DNA of 64,000 nt from Burkholderiaceae bacterium. Its GTDB lineage: Bacteria; Pseudomonadota; Gammaproteobacteria; Burkholderiales; Burkholderiaceae_E. The stretch spans positions 1 to 64,000 of the forward strand of contig JAJPES010000057.1 in assembly GCA_021166725.1 (NCBI GenBank), given 5' to 3'. Below, one piece after another: positions 56,158-64,000 of the stretch (position 1 is its first letter; every line of letters begins with the position of its first letter). The position numbers were made by a program, and so were the translations under genes. Below the pieces are notes generated by a model. It did no database searches. It saw nothing but the letters and a program-made list of their open reading frames with translations, and had not been told where the DNA came from.

Positions 56158-57264
56158 TTACGAAGCCAGCCGCTCCGCCAGCCTCTCCACGATCCGCTGA
56201 GCCGCCCGCCCATCCCACAACTGCGGCTGCCTCCCCGCCTTGCCCCGCCCGGCGAGCACCGCATCCGCCGCCATCACGATCCGCTCCGGATCGACCCCGA
56301 CGATCGTGTTCGTCCCCTCGTCCACCGTCACCGGCCGTTCGGTGTTCTCGCGCAGCGTCACGCACGGGATGCCGAGCGCCGTCGTCTCCTCCTGCAGCCC
56401 GCCGCTGTCGGTGAGGATCAGGCTCGCGTCCTGCCACAGGTTCAGGAACTCCATGTACGACAGCGGCCTGGTCAGCAGCACGTTCGGACCCAGGTCGATG
56501 CCGAACTTCTCCAGGTTGCCGCGTGTGCGCGGGTGCACAGGGAAGATGAGCGGCAATCTCGCCGAAATCTTCAGGAACGCGGCTGCGATGCCGCGCAACG
56601 TGCGCTCATCGTCCACGTTCGACGGCCTGTGCATCGTGATCACGCCGTAGCGCCCGAGCCGCTTCTTCAACGCCTCGCTCTCGAAGCCGCTGCGATCGGC
56701 CGCGCGCAGGCGGTCGCGCTGGTAGAAAAGGTTGTCGACCATCACGTGGCCGACGAAGTGGACGCGCTCCTCGGGCTTTCCTTCGCGTAGCAGGTTCTCG
56801 CGTCCGGCCGGTTCGGTCACGAAGAACCAGTCGGTGATCGCATCGGTGACGAGCCGGTTGATCTCCTCGGGCATCTTCAGGTCGCCGCTGCGCAACCCGG
56901 CCTCGACGTGGGCCACCGGGATGTGCAATTTCTTCGCGACGATCGAGCAGGCGAGCGTCGAGTTCACGTCGCCGACGACGACCACGCAGTCGGGCCGCTC
57001 GCGCTCGAGAATCGCTTCGTAGGCGGTCATGATCTTCGCCGTCTGCGTCGCGTGGCTGCCGCCCCCGGCTTCGAGGTGGAAGTCGGGCTTCGGGATGCCC
57101 AGTTCCTCGAAGAAGACGTCGCTCATCTCGCGGTCGTAGTGCTGGCCGGTATGGACGATCTTGTAGTCGAAGAGGCTCGGACGGGCCTGGAGCGCGCGCA
57201 CGATCGGCGCGATCTTCATGAAGTTCGGGCGTGCGCCGGCGACGAGATGCAGGGTTTTCTTCAT
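56158..57264 (-). CDS. wecB: WecB-type UDP-GlcNAc 2-epimerase (non-hydrolysing)
   Basis: The 368-residue enzyme has LVAGARPNFMKIAPIVRALQ, HTGQHYDREMSDVFFEEL, GDVNSTLACSIVAKKLHIPV, HVEAGLRSGDLKMPEEINR and LTDSGGLQEETTALGIPCVT. It interconverts UDP-GlcNAc and UDP-ManNAc in the cytoplasm. It is a different sub-type from the WbpI-like enzyme at 41144. The ATG at 57264 is preferred to 57312. Confidence 0.94.
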   Translation of the reverse strand: MKKTLHLVAGARPNFMKIAPIVRALQARPSLFDYKIVHTGQHYDREMSDVFFEELGIPKPDFHLEAGGGSHATQTAKIMTAYEAILERERPDCVVVVGDVNSTLACSIVAKKLHIPVAHVEAGLRSGDLKMPEEINRLVTDAITDWFFVTEPAGRENLLREGKPEERVHFVGHVMVDNLFYQRDRLRAADRSGFESEALKKRLGRYGVITMHRPSNVDDERTLRGIAAAFLKISARLPLIFPVHPRTRGNLEKFGIDLGPNVLLTRPLSYMEFLNLWQDASLILTDSGGLQEETTALGIPCVTLRENTERPVTVDEGTNTIVGVDPERIVMAADAVLAGRGKAGRQPQLWDGRAAQRIVERLAERLAS

Positions 57265-57383
57265 GCGGGGATTGTACGGAGGGCCTGCGGGAGGCAGGGG
57301 GAGGGAAATCACACGGCGAGCGGTAGCGGCGCTGCCGGCCCCCGGCTACGCTGCTCAACACGGGATCGGGCGCGATAGGCGAC

Positions 57384-57765
57384 ATGTTCACGCCGACGCT
57401 CTACCCGTCACGCTCGCGTGCCGCATTGGCGATCAGCATGCAGTCGGGCGTGCGGCCGATGTACGGGAATCGATCGAGGCGCGGGGGGACGAAACCTCGA
57501 GTCGAAAGCAGTAGGCAGTGTCTGCACATTCGACGAGTCGGTCGAACGGTTCGAGCTTGCGCCCGTCCCCTCCCGGGTCCAGTCGGCGTGGTGGAACTCG
57601 CTACTTCCCGAGCAGGATCGTCCGGTGCCAGCCGCGGCGATACGGCTCCAATGCGAGATCCTCGTTACCGGAGAGCGGACGCATTTCGGCGCGTTGTCCG
57701 GCAGAACGATCGACGGAGTGACGATCCACTCGCCGCGGTCGCTGGCGGAACGCCTCTCGCTCTGA
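57384..57765 (+). pseudogene. PIN-domain toxin remnant
   Basis: The frame at about 57490-57765 ends with typical PIN C-terminal features: FELAPVPSRVQ, LLPEQDRPVPAAAIRLQCEI and TGERTHFGALSGRTIDGVTI before the terminal HSPRSLAERL. The N-terminal strand with the DTN motif is not found in that frame; the upstream sequence is in another frame and decayed. It is probably the relic of a TA module. Confidence 0.6.
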
Positions 57766-57860
57766 CCCCACCACTCGCTCGAGCCACAAAATGAATTCTC
57801 TCGGCCCGTGGAATCCATTCCGCGCGCGTAAACGCCACGTCTTGTAGCGCGATGTCCCGT

Positions 57861-58205
57861 CTACAACCTGCCCAGCGCTCCGTTGATCTCCCCGAGCACC
57901 CGCCCGAGCAGCATCCCGGAGATCCGCCCGATGCGCTTCGCCGATTCGGCGGGTACCGTCGCCAGTCTTGCCGTGCGGATTACCGCGTGGGCCGGGGTGC
58001 CTGCCACCGCCGAGTCCAGGATCGGTACGTCACCGCGCCACGCCGGGTCCTCGGGCTTCGTGACGAGTACCACCCAGAGAAGTCCTCGCGCGTGTTCGAG
58101 GTCCGACGGCGAGACGACGAGTGCCATCTGCTTTTCGTCGGGCGACGCTGCAGCTTCACCCGGGAACGGCGTCTGGACCACGTCACCACGCACGAATTTC
58201 GTCAT
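57861..58205 (-). CDS. MazF/PemK-family toxin without visible antitoxin
   Basis: The 114-residue protein has the MazF fold start FVRGDVVQTPFPGEAAAS, MALVVSPSDLEHARGLLWVV and VIRTARLATVPAESAKRIGR. Such toxins are sequence-specific RNases. The 112 bp between it and the divergent apaH gene do not hold a recognisable MazE partner, so it is an orphan or its partner is unfamiliar. Confidence 0.85.
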   Translation of the reverse strand: MTKFVRGDVVQTPFPGEAAASPDEKQMALVVSPSDLEHARGLLWVVLVTKPEDPAWRGDVPILDSAVAGTPAHAVIRTARLATVPAESAKRIGRISGMLLGRVLGEINGALGRL

Positions 58206-58317
58206 CGATCATTCCTGGAAGGCGCCGGACGGATCGTCGCCGGACGGTGTGGACTCGCTCTGGCGATGATCCCGCAGCGGTCTACGATCTCGTAAGCGAT
58301 CTCGTTTCCCGCCTGCG

Positions 58318-59151
58318 ATGGTAAGTAATTTCCCGTCTCGAATCGAATCCCGCCCGGATACCTGGGCAATCGGCGACGTCCAGGGCTGCCTCGACAGCCT
58401 CCTGGCCCTGTTGTCGAAGCTCCCCTCCGATGCGCGTCTGTGGCTGGTAGGTGACCTCGTCAACCGCGGCCCGCGCTCGCTCGATGCATTGCGCTGGGCG
58501 ATCGACCAGGGCGAGCGCGTCGTCACCGTGCTCGGCAACCACGACCTGCACCTGCTCGCAGTGGCGGCCGGCATCCGGCGCGCGCATCGCACCGACACGC
58601 TCGACGACATCCTCGCCGCGCCCGACCGGGATGCGCTGCTCGACTGGGTGCGCACGCGACCGCTCGCGTACTTCGACGACGGCTGGCTGATGGTGCACGC
58701 GGGGGTGCTGCCGCAGTGGAGCGTGGAGCGCACGCTCGAACTGGCCGACGAGGTGCATCGCATGTTGTCGGGCCCGCGCTGGCTCGATTTCCTGCGCGAG
58801 ATGTACGGCAACGAACCGGCACAGTGGTCAGATTCGCTGCGCGGCAACGACCGCCTGCGCGTGATCGTCAACGCACTCACGCGTATCCGCTTCTGCACGC
58901 CGGACGGGCGGATGGAGTTCGCGGCGAAGGAAGGCATCGAGACGGCGCCTGACGGTTACGTGCCGTGGTTCGAGGCTCCAGGGCGCGCCAGCGCCGGCAC
59001 GCCGATCGTCTTCGGGCATTGGGCCGCGCTCGGCTGGCTCGATCGACCGGATCTGCTGTCGATCGATACGGGGTGCGTCTGGGGACGGGAGTTGACGGCG
59101 GTGCGGCTGCGGGATCGGCGTGCCGTCAGGGTCGGCTGTGCGGAAAGGTGA
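58318..59151 (+). CDS. apaH: ApaH, symmetrical Ap4A hydrolase
   Basis: The 277-residue metallophosphatase has IGDVQGCLDSLLALL, LVGDLVNRGPRSL, VLGNHDLHLLAV and VFGHWAALGWL, with DTGCVWG near the end. It splits diadenosine tetraphosphate into two ADP and limits stress dinucleotide levels. The ATG at 58318 fits the family start. Confidence 0.95.
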   Translation: MVSNFPSRIESRPDTWAIGDVQGCLDSLLALLSKLPSDARLWLVGDLVNRGPRSLDALRWAIDQGERVVTVLGNHDLHLLAVAAGIRRAHRTDTLDDILAAPDRDALLDWVRTRPLAYFDDGWLMVHAGVLPQWSVERTLELADEVHRMLSGPRWLDFLREMYGNEPAQWSDSLRGNDRLRVIVNALTRIRFCTPDGRMEFAAKEGIETAPDGYVPWFEAPGRASAGTPIVFGHWAALGWLDRPDLLSIDTGCVWGRELTAVRLRDRRAVRVGCAER

Positions 59152-59164
59152 TCGTGCGCGCGCT

Positions 59165-59584
59165 TCAGTTCGCCCGAAGCCAGTTCTCGATCGGTAGATC
59201 CGGAATCCGCGAAAACTCGCCAACATTGTCCGTGACGACGATCGCTCCGAGGCCGAGTGCGTGCGCGGCGATCCAGGTGTCGTTCGCGCCTATGCCGCGA
59301 CCCTGCTTCTCCAGAAGCGCACGTATGCGTGCGTACTGCCGGGTCGTCTCGCGATCGATCGGCGCCAGGGTCAAATGCCGCGTCAACTCGGCCAAACGCT
59401 CGAAGTTACGTTGCCGATAGGCGCTCTTTTCAGCACCGAATTCCAGTTCACCCAGCACGATCGGCGACAGGACAAGCGAAGCGAGTGGAGTGTGCTCCAG
59501 CCGAGCACGCACCTCCGCTTGCCCCTTCATGGCCGCGATGATGACGTTGGTGTCGAGCAGGTAAAGCGCGAAGCGGCCTGCCAT
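59165..59584 (-). CDS. vapC: VapC-family PIN-domain toxin (module with Phd antitoxin)
   Basis: The 139-residue PIN protein has YLLDTNVIIAAMKG, SPIVLGELEFGAEKS (Glu), GANDTWIAAHALGLG (Asp) and VVTDNVGEFSRI (Asp), so all four ligands are present. The ATG at 59584 is preferred to a GTG at 59593. It follows the Phd-type antitoxin by 11 bp and converges on apaH. Confidence 0.92.
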   Translation of the reverse strand: MAGRFALYLLDTNVIIAAMKGQAEVRARLEHTPLASLVLSPIVLGELEFGAEKSAYRQRNFERLAELTRHLTLAPIDRETTRQYARIRALLEKQGRGIGANDTWIAAHALGLGAIVVTDNVGEFSRIPDLPIENWLRAN

Positions 59585-59595
59585 CTGCGTCACCG

Positions 59596-59826
59596 CTAAT
59601 CGAGCGGTAACACCGGCTCGGCGGGCAAGTCTTCCGGGGCTTCCAGGTCGATCTCCTCATCGTTCCAGAACGTGCGAAAAGCTTCTGACGCCATCGTCGG
59701 CCGATCGGGAACGAGGCGGGCAACGATACGACCATGCCGCGTGATCGCGATCTCCTCGCCGCGGGCAACCTCCGCGAGGAGCGCCGATAGCTTCGCCTTC
59801 ACCTCGACCACGGGAACAGTTTTCAT
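59596..59826 (-). CDS. Phd/YefM-family antitoxin
   Basis: The 76-residue protein has the Phd start VPVVEVKAKLSALLAEVARG with EEIAITRHGRIVARLVPD and an acidic C-terminus (EEIDLEAPEDLPAEP) that would neutralise the toxin. The ATG at 59826 is followed upstream by a strong palindromic operator. Confidence 0.88.
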   Translation of the reverse strand: MKTVPVVEVKAKLSALLAEVARGEEIAITRHGRIVARLVPDRPTMASEAFRTFWNDEEIDLEAPEDLPAEPVLPLD

Positions 59827-59841
59827 ACGCCGCTCCAGCAC

Positions 59842-59859
59842 TATGACCACATGGTCATA
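59842..59859. promoter_or_regulatory. TA operator palindrome, containing the start of a ParE-like gene
   Basis: TATGACCA-CA-TGGTCATA is a perfect 8-bp inverted repeat 16 bp upstream of the Phd antitoxin. The ATG at 59851 of the ParE-like gene on the other strand lies inside it, so one repressor could control both directions. Confidence 0.65.
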
Positions 59860-60174
59860 ATACATGTTCGGCGCCGCCTGCGAATCGAAGCCTTCACTGT
59901 GAAGCCTCTTGCCGACCAGGTGCGCTACATCGCCCGAGAGAACCCCGCTGCGGCGAGACGAGCCGCCGCGCGCATTCGCGCCTTGGGCAATGCACTGGGC
60001 GAGATGGCAATCGGAAGACCGGGACGCGTGGCCGGAGTCTACGAACTCGTCGAAGCGCGCCTGCCTTACGTGATTGCTTACGCGTTCTCACACAAGGCGG
60101 GCCGCGAGAGTGTCGTGATATTGCGCGTGATTCACACGCGTCGCGATTGGCCTGACGAGGAGTGGCCGCGGTGA
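59851..60174 (+). CDS. RelE/ParE-like toxin, no own antitoxin
   Basis: The 107-residue protein has the ParE core VRYIARENPAAARRAAARIR, GRVAGVYELVEARLPYVIAY and ILRVIHTRRDWPDEEWP. The N-terminus (MVIIHVRRRLRIEAFTVKP) is basic and less typical; its first codons lie in the operator palindrome. No antitoxin gene precedes it on its strand. It may be regulated by the divergent Phd/VapC pair or be a relic. Confidence 0.75.
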   Translation: MVIIHVRRRLRIEAFTVKPLADQVRYIARENPAAARRAAARIRALGNALGEMAIGRPGRVAGVYELVEARLPYVIAYAFSHKAGRESVVILRVIHTRRDWPDEEWPR

Positions 60175-60196
60175 CGATCCGATTCGGTGCCCCGCT

Positions 60197-61519
60197 TCAG
60201 CGCCGCCCGATCGACTCGTAGCGGAACCCCGCCGCCCGCACCATCTGCGGGTCGTACAGGTTGCGGCCGTCGATCAGCACCGGCTGGCGCATGCGCTCGC
60301 GCAGTCGCCGGAAATCGGGGCTGCGAAACTCGCGCCACTCGGTGACGACGAAGAGCACGTCGGCGCCGTCGGCGGCGCTGTAGGGATCGTCGATCGCCTC
60401 GAAGCCGCTGCGATGCGCGAGGGCCGCGCGCATGTTCTGCGCGGCTTCCGGGTCGTAGCCCTTAACGGTCGCCCCCGCATCGAGCAGGCTCTCGATCAGC
60501 ACCTGGCTCGGCGCCTCGCGGATGTCGTCGGTGTCCGGCTTGAACGCCAGGCCCCACAGCGCCGCACGCAACCCTTTCAGCTTGCCGTCGAAGACCTGCT
60601 TCGCCTTCGCGAACAGCACGTGCTTCTGCCGCTCGTTCACGTCGAAGGCCGCCTGCACGATCGTCAGTGCCGATTCGTGCTCGCCGCTCGTGCGCAGCAG
60701 CGCGCGCAGGTCCTTCGGAAAACACGAGCCGCCGAAGCCGGCGCCCGGATAGAGGAAACTCGCGCCGATGCGGCTATCGCTGCCGATGCCGCGACGAACG
60801 TCCTCGACGTCGGCGCCGAGCTTCTCGGCGAGCGCGGCGAGTTCGTTCATGAACGAGATGCGCACGGCGAGCATCGTGTTCGCCGCGTACTTGGTCAGTT
60901 CGGCGGAGCGCTCGCTCATCACGACGAGCTTCTCGTGGTTGCGCGAGAACGGCGCGTACAGGTTGCGCATGACGTCGATCGCGCGCTCGTCGCTCGAACC
61001 GATGACGATGCGGTCGGGCCGCATGAAGTCGCCGATCGCCGCGCCTTCCTTCAGGAACTCGGGGTTCGAGACGACTGCGAAGTCCACTTCCACGCCGCGC
61101 CGGGCGAGCTCCTTGTCTATCGCCTCGCGCACGCGGTCGGCGGTGCCTACCGGAACCGTGCTCTTGTCGACGACGACGACCGGTTCCTCGACCAGCGAGC
61201 CGATCGTGCGCGCGACGGTGAGCACGTGCGACAGGTCGGCGGCGCCATCCTCGTTCGGCGGCGTTCCCACCGCGATGAAGATCACCTCCGCGTCGCCGAT
61301 CGCCTCGGGCGCGTCGGTGCTGAAGCGGATGCGTCCGTGCTGCGCGCCGCGCACGATCATCTCCGACAGGCCCGGTTCGTGGATCGGCACTTCCCCCCGA
61401 CGCAGCCGCTCGACGCGCGCTGCATCGACGTCGACGCAGGCGACATGGTTGCCCATCTCGGCGAAGCAGGCGGCGGTGACCAGGCCGACGTAGCCGGCTC
61501 CAAAAACGGCGAGTCTCAT
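60197..61519 (-). CDS. ugd: UDP-glucose 6-dehydrogenase
   Basis: The 440-residue enzyme has VFGAGYVGLVTAACFAEMGN, STVPVGTADRV, NPEFLKEGAAIGDFM and the catalytic cysteine in GAGFGGSCFPKDLRAL, with WGLAFKPDTDDIREAPS. It makes UDP-glucuronate from UDP-glucose. It lies 17 bp after the UDP-glucuronate 4-epimerase gene. It looks like the glucose, not the GlcNAc, type, but a WbpA-like substrate cannot be excluded from sequence alone. Confidence 0.92.
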   Translation of the reverse strand: MRLAVFGAGYVGLVTAACFAEMGNHVACVDVDAARVERLRRGEVPIHEPGLSEMIVRGAQHGRIRFSTDAPEAIGDAEVIFIAVGTPPNEDGAADLSHVLTVARTIGSLVEEPVVVVDKSTVPVGTADRVREAIDKELARRGVEVDFAVVSNPEFLKEGAAIGDFMRPDRIVIGSSDERAIDVMRNLYAPFSRNHEKLVVMSERSAELTKYAANTMLAVRISFMNELAALAEKLGADVEDVRRGIGSDSRIGASFLYPGAGFGGSCFPKDLRALLRTSGEHESALTIVQAAFDVNERQKHVLFAKAKQVFDGKLKGLRAALWGLAFKPDTDDIREAPSQVLIESLLDAGATVKGYDPEAAQNMRAALAHRSGFEAIDDPYSAADGADVLFVVTEWREFRSPDFRRLRERMRQPVLIDGRNLYDPQMVRAAGFRYESIGRR

Positions 61520-61536
61520 GGGTTCGATTCAGTGGT

Positions 61537-62565
61537 TCAGTCGATGCGATGGTACTGGCGGAACCAGTCGACGAAGGCGCGAAGCCCCGTTTCCAGAGGC
61601 GTGTTCGGCGTGTAGCCCGTCATGCGGGCGAGTTTCGTCGTGTCCGAATAGGTGCGTTCGACGTCGCCCGGCTGCATGCCGAGCTCGTTCCTCTGCGCGC
61701 GCCGGCCGGTGATGCGTTCGAGCAGCGCGAGCAGTTCGTTCACGTTGACCGGGTCGCTGCGCCCGAGGTTGACCACTTCGAACGGCGCCCAGCTCGTGTC
61801 GGGAACGATTGCGTTCCAGTCGTCGGGGTCGGTGGAGCTGACGGCGGCACGCGGTGCGTCGAGCAGGCGCAGCGTGGCTTCGGCCGCATCGTCGACGTAG
61901 GTGAAGTCGCGCGAGAGCACGCCGCCGGCGTAGACGTCGATCGGCCTGCCGCGCAGCAACGCCTCGGTGAACTTCCAGATCGCCATGTCGGGACGGCCCC
62001 ACGGGCCGTACACGGTGAAGTAGCGCAATGCCGTCACCGGCAGCGCGAACAGGTGCGCATAGCTGTGCGCCATCAGTTCGTTCGCGCGCTTGGTCGCCGC
62101 GTAGAAGCTCACCGGGTGGTCCACCGCGTCGCCCTCGGAGAACGGCAGTTCGCGGTTCGCGCCGTAGACGCTCGAGCTGCTGGCGAAGACGAGATGGCGC
62201 ACTTCGAGTCGCCGGCACGCTTCGAGAACGACAGTGGTGCCGGTGAGGTTGCTGTCCGAGTACGCCATCGGGTTGGTCAGCGCGTAGCGCACGCCCGCCT
62301 GCGCAGCGAGATGCACGACGCGTTGCGGGCGGTGGCGATCGAAGAGCGCGTCGATGGCGGCGCGGTCAGCGATGTCGGCCTCGTGGAAGGTGAAGGCGTC
62401 GTATGTGCCCAGTTTCGCGAGACGCGCGCGCTTGAGCGTGGGGTCGTAGTAGGCGTTGAGGTTGTCTACGCCGACGACGGCCTCGCCGCGCTCGAGCAGG
62501 CGGCGCGCGACGTGCATGCCGATGAAGCCGGCTGCGCCGGTGAGGAGGATGGGCGCTACCCGCAC
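61537..62565 (-). CDS. UDP-glucuronate 4-epimerase (CapI/LspL-type)
   Basis: The 342-residue SDR has ILLTGAAGFIGMHVARRLLE, VDNLNAYYDPTLKRARL, HLAAQAGVRYAL, SFYAATKRANELMAHSYAHL and YFTVYGPWGRPDMA, the pattern of UDP-GlcA/GalA 4-epimerases. It would make UDP-galacturonate from the product of the neighbouring dehydrogenase. The GTG start directly follows the TAA of a MazF-family toxin gene. Confidence 0.9.
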   Translation of the reverse strand: MRVAPILLTGAAGFIGMHVARRLLERGEAVVGVDNLNAYYDPTLKRARLAKLGTYDAFTFHEADIADRAAIDALFDRHRPQRVVHLAAQAGVRYALTNPMAYSDSNLTGTTVVLEACRRLEVRHLVFASSSSVYGANRELPFSEGDAVDHPVSFYAATKRANELMAHSYAHLFALPVTALRYFTVYGPWGRPDMAIWKFTEALLRGRPIDVYAGGVLSRDFTYVDDAAEATLRLLDAPRAAVSSTDPDDWNAIVPDTSWAPFEVVNLGRSDPVNVNELLALLERITGRRAQRNELGMQPGDVERTYSDTTKLARMTGYTPNTPLETGLRAFVDWFRQYHRID

Positions 62566-62889
62566 TTAGGCAATTCCCAGAAAGACTGCCAAAGCCCGAT
62601 CGATCGATGCCATGGCGGGTTCGCCGACCACGCCGATGATCGGGCCGACCTTCCTGCGCGCCACGGTCTGGATCTTGTCGACCATTACCTGCGACGGCGA
62701 ACGAAGTCCGTTCGACGAATCCGGTAACAGATCGATTCGAAAGATCGGGGCATGCCTCGGTTCACTCGTTATCGGCAGCACGGTCACCGAGGGATGCTGT
62801 TCGAAAAGATTCGATTGAACGACAACCGCCGGCCGCGGCTTGCCGTAATCGCCCGGAATTGCGACGGCGACGACGTCGCCGCGCTTCAT
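62566..62889 (-). CDS. mazF: MazF/PemK-family toxin
   Basis: The 107-residue protein has MKRGDVVAVAIPGDYGKPRP, AVVVQSNLFEQHPSVTVLPI and KIQTVARRKVGPIIGVV, a complete MazF fold. It is an mRNA- or tRNA-cleaving RNase in other bacteria. Its start overlaps the antitoxin stop (ATGA), and its own stop abuts the next sugar gene. Confidence 0.92.
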   Translation of the reverse strand: MKRGDVVAVAIPGDYGKPRPAVVVQSNLFEQHPSVTVLPITSEPRHAPIFRIDLLPDSSNGLRSPSQVMVDKIQTVARRKVGPIIGVVGEPAMASIDRALAVFLGIA

Positions 62890-63095
62890 TGCCACCCGTC
62901 GCGGTCCGCCACTACCTCGAGCCAAGCCAGGACTTCTTCTTCCTGCGGATCACCGAGCAGCGAAAGCGACTGACGACGACACGCGGCAACGAAGGCGGGA
63001 TCCCGTGTGTCGGGAACCCACAGTTGAACCGGACGAAGGCCCGCCGCGCGCAGCGCTTCGCGATGGCGGCGAACCCGGTCTGCACTGGAACTCAT
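62886..63095 (-). CDS. mazE: MazE-type antitoxin
   Basis: The 69-residue protein has SSADRVRRHREALRAAGLRP, VQLWVPDTRDPAFVAACRRQ and an acidic end (EEEVLAWLEVVADRDGW), typical of the small antitoxins paired with this MazF group. The ATG at 63095 is preferred to longer frames to 63320, which overlap the dihydroorotase gene. Confidence 0.88.
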   Translation of the reverse strand: MSSSADRVRRHREALRAAGLRPVQLWVPDTRDPAFVAACRRQSLSLLGDPQEEEVLAWLEVVADRDGWQ

Positions 63096-63145
63096 TGCCG
63101 ACTCCTCCGCTGCGTCGTTTTCGCGCGAACGTTTCATGTAACATT

Positions 63146-64000
63146 TTAACGGGCTCGCGCCGACGGGTCCATCGTCCATCCGTCGTACGCCACCCTCCCC
63201 TCCACCACCGTCGCCCGCACCCGCCCCCGCACCTCGTAGCCGAGATACGGCGTATGCCGACTCTGGCTGAGCAGCGTCTCGCGCGAGACCTTCCAATGCG
63301 CGTCCGGATCGAATACGCACAGATCCGCCGGCATGCCGATCGCGACGCGCCCCGCAGCTTCATCGATGCCTAGCACCGAAGCCGCGCGCTGCGTGATCTT
63401 CGCGAGCGCGGCGAGCAGGTCGGTCTTCGTCTCGCTCGCCCACTTCAGCGTGAGCGGCAGCAGCAGCTCGAGCGCGGTGACGCCCGGCTCGGCTTCGGCG
63501 AAGGGCAGCTGCTTCGCGTCGTCGTCCACCGGCGTGTGGTCGGAGCAGATCGCGTCGATCGTTCCGTCGGCCAGCCCCGCGCGGATCGCATCGCGATCGG
63601 CGGCGGCGCGAAACGGCGGATCGACCCGAAGGTGGCTGTCGAAGTGTCCGATGTCGACGTCGATCAGATGCACGTGATGCACGGCAACGTCGGCCGTCAC
63701 CGGCAGGCCTTCGCCCTTCGCGCGCCGCACCAGCTCGATGCCGGCCGCCGACGACAGCCGGCACAGATGCACGCGACAACCCGTGTCGCGCACGAGGTCG
63801 AGAATCGTATGGATCGCGATCGTCTCGGCGATGACCGGTATGCCCGATAGCCCGAGGCGCGCAGCGACGACGCCCGCATGCGCCACTCCGCCGCGCGCCA
63901 GGTGCGGGTCCTGCGGTTGCAGCCACACGGTATAGCCGAAGGTGTTCGCGTACTGCATCGCGCGTTGCAGCACCTGCGTGTCGAGCACCGGCGCAAGCGC
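63146..64000 (-). CDS. pyrC: Dihydroorotase (PyrC type), 5' end beyond the window
   Basis: The 284 residues present include HLCRLSSAAGIELVRRAKGE, DVAVHHVHLIDVDIGHFDSH, CSDHTPVDDDAKQLPFAEAE with the metal/catalytic aspartate and ADLCVFDPDAHWKVS near the end. This is the C-terminal two thirds of a type I dihydroorotase or related amidohydrolase; the N-terminal HxH metal motif would lie beyond position 64000. Pyrimidine synthesis is likely, but inactive PyrC-like proteins with this look exist. Confidence 0.85.
   Translation of the reverse strand, partial: ALAPVLDTQVLQRAMQYANTFGYTVWLQPQDPHLARGGVAHAGVVAARLGLSGIPVIAETIAIHTILDLVRDTGCRVHLCRLSSAAGIELVRRAKGEGLPVTADVAVHHVHLIDVDIGHFDSHLRVDPPFRAAADRDAIRAGLADGTIDAICSDHTPVDDDAKQLPFAEAEPGVTALELLLPLTLKWASETKTDLLAALAKITQRAASVLGIDEAAGRVAIGMPADLCVFDPDAHWKVSRETLLSQSRHTPYLGYEVRGRVRATVVEGRVAYDGWTMDPSARAR

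Overview
This window comes from a high-GC Gram-negative bacterium. The housekeeping gene order (thiS..thiG-trmB, a fabA-fabB pair, pcm-rhodanese-tolC facing waaA, a short H-NS-type protein) fits a betaproteobacterium, probably of the Burkholderiales/Rhodocyclales type. This is inference from gene order and family recognition; no database was searched. The first ~150 bases are homopolymer-rich and look like a poor-quality contig end.

Layout. (1) 0.15-5.6 kb: a Pat-type acyltransferase/acyl-CoA synthetase, an HDAC-family deacylase and a phospholipase-D lipoprotein. (2) 5.6-11.95 kb: an accessory zone with a decayed ParDE locus, then a 5.7-kb island. The island is bounded by a perfect 18-bp direct repeat of the 3' end of tRNA-Gly(CCC). 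It holds a wrecked heavy-metal P-type ATPase, a serine hydrolase overlapping a second PLD lipoprotein, a 163-bp palindromic MITE-like element, a decayed SDR and an intact HdhA-type SDR. (3) 12-27 kb: housekeeping genes: thiamine (thiS, thiG, thiD), OsmC, trmB, uppP, a phosphodiesterase, a glycine-zipper protein, AsmA, fabAB, a TetR regulator with a clear operator, pcm, rhodanese, tolC, waaA. (4) 27-63 kb: a surface-polysaccharide (probably O-antigen) region, followed by a partial dihydroorotase gene at the right edge.

The polysaccharide region encodes dTDP-rhamnose steps (rfbBCD, no rfbA), a phosphomannomutase/phosphoglucomutase, a WbpM-type dehydratase and a PglC-type initiating sugar-phosphate transferase. 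It also encodes the UDP-2,3-diacetamido-mannuronate steps WbpB, WbpE, WbpD and WbpI; the first-step dehydrogenase WbpA is not evident. The WbpG amidotransferase with dedicated HisH/HisF partners could convert an acetamido group to acetamidino. UDP-glucose dehydrogenase, UDP-glucuronate 4-epimerase and WecB supply further sugars. Two GT4 glycosyltransferases, Wzx, a Wzy candidate and Wzz complete a Wzx/Wzy assembly line. Beside it lie a secreted lipoprotein of the D-glucuronyl C5-epimerase family, an acyltransferase with an SGNH domain and a seven-bladed kelch lipoprotein. Together these suggest a uronic-acid polysaccharide that is modified after export.

The most unusual property is the density of toxin-antitoxin (TA) modules. 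Seven intact-looking modules or lone toxins and three remnants occur in the window, nearly all at the joints of the polysaccharide region. One VapC stop codon overlaps the start codon of the phosphomannomutase gene, and one MazF stop codon directly abuts the start of the UDP-glucuronate 4-epimerase gene.
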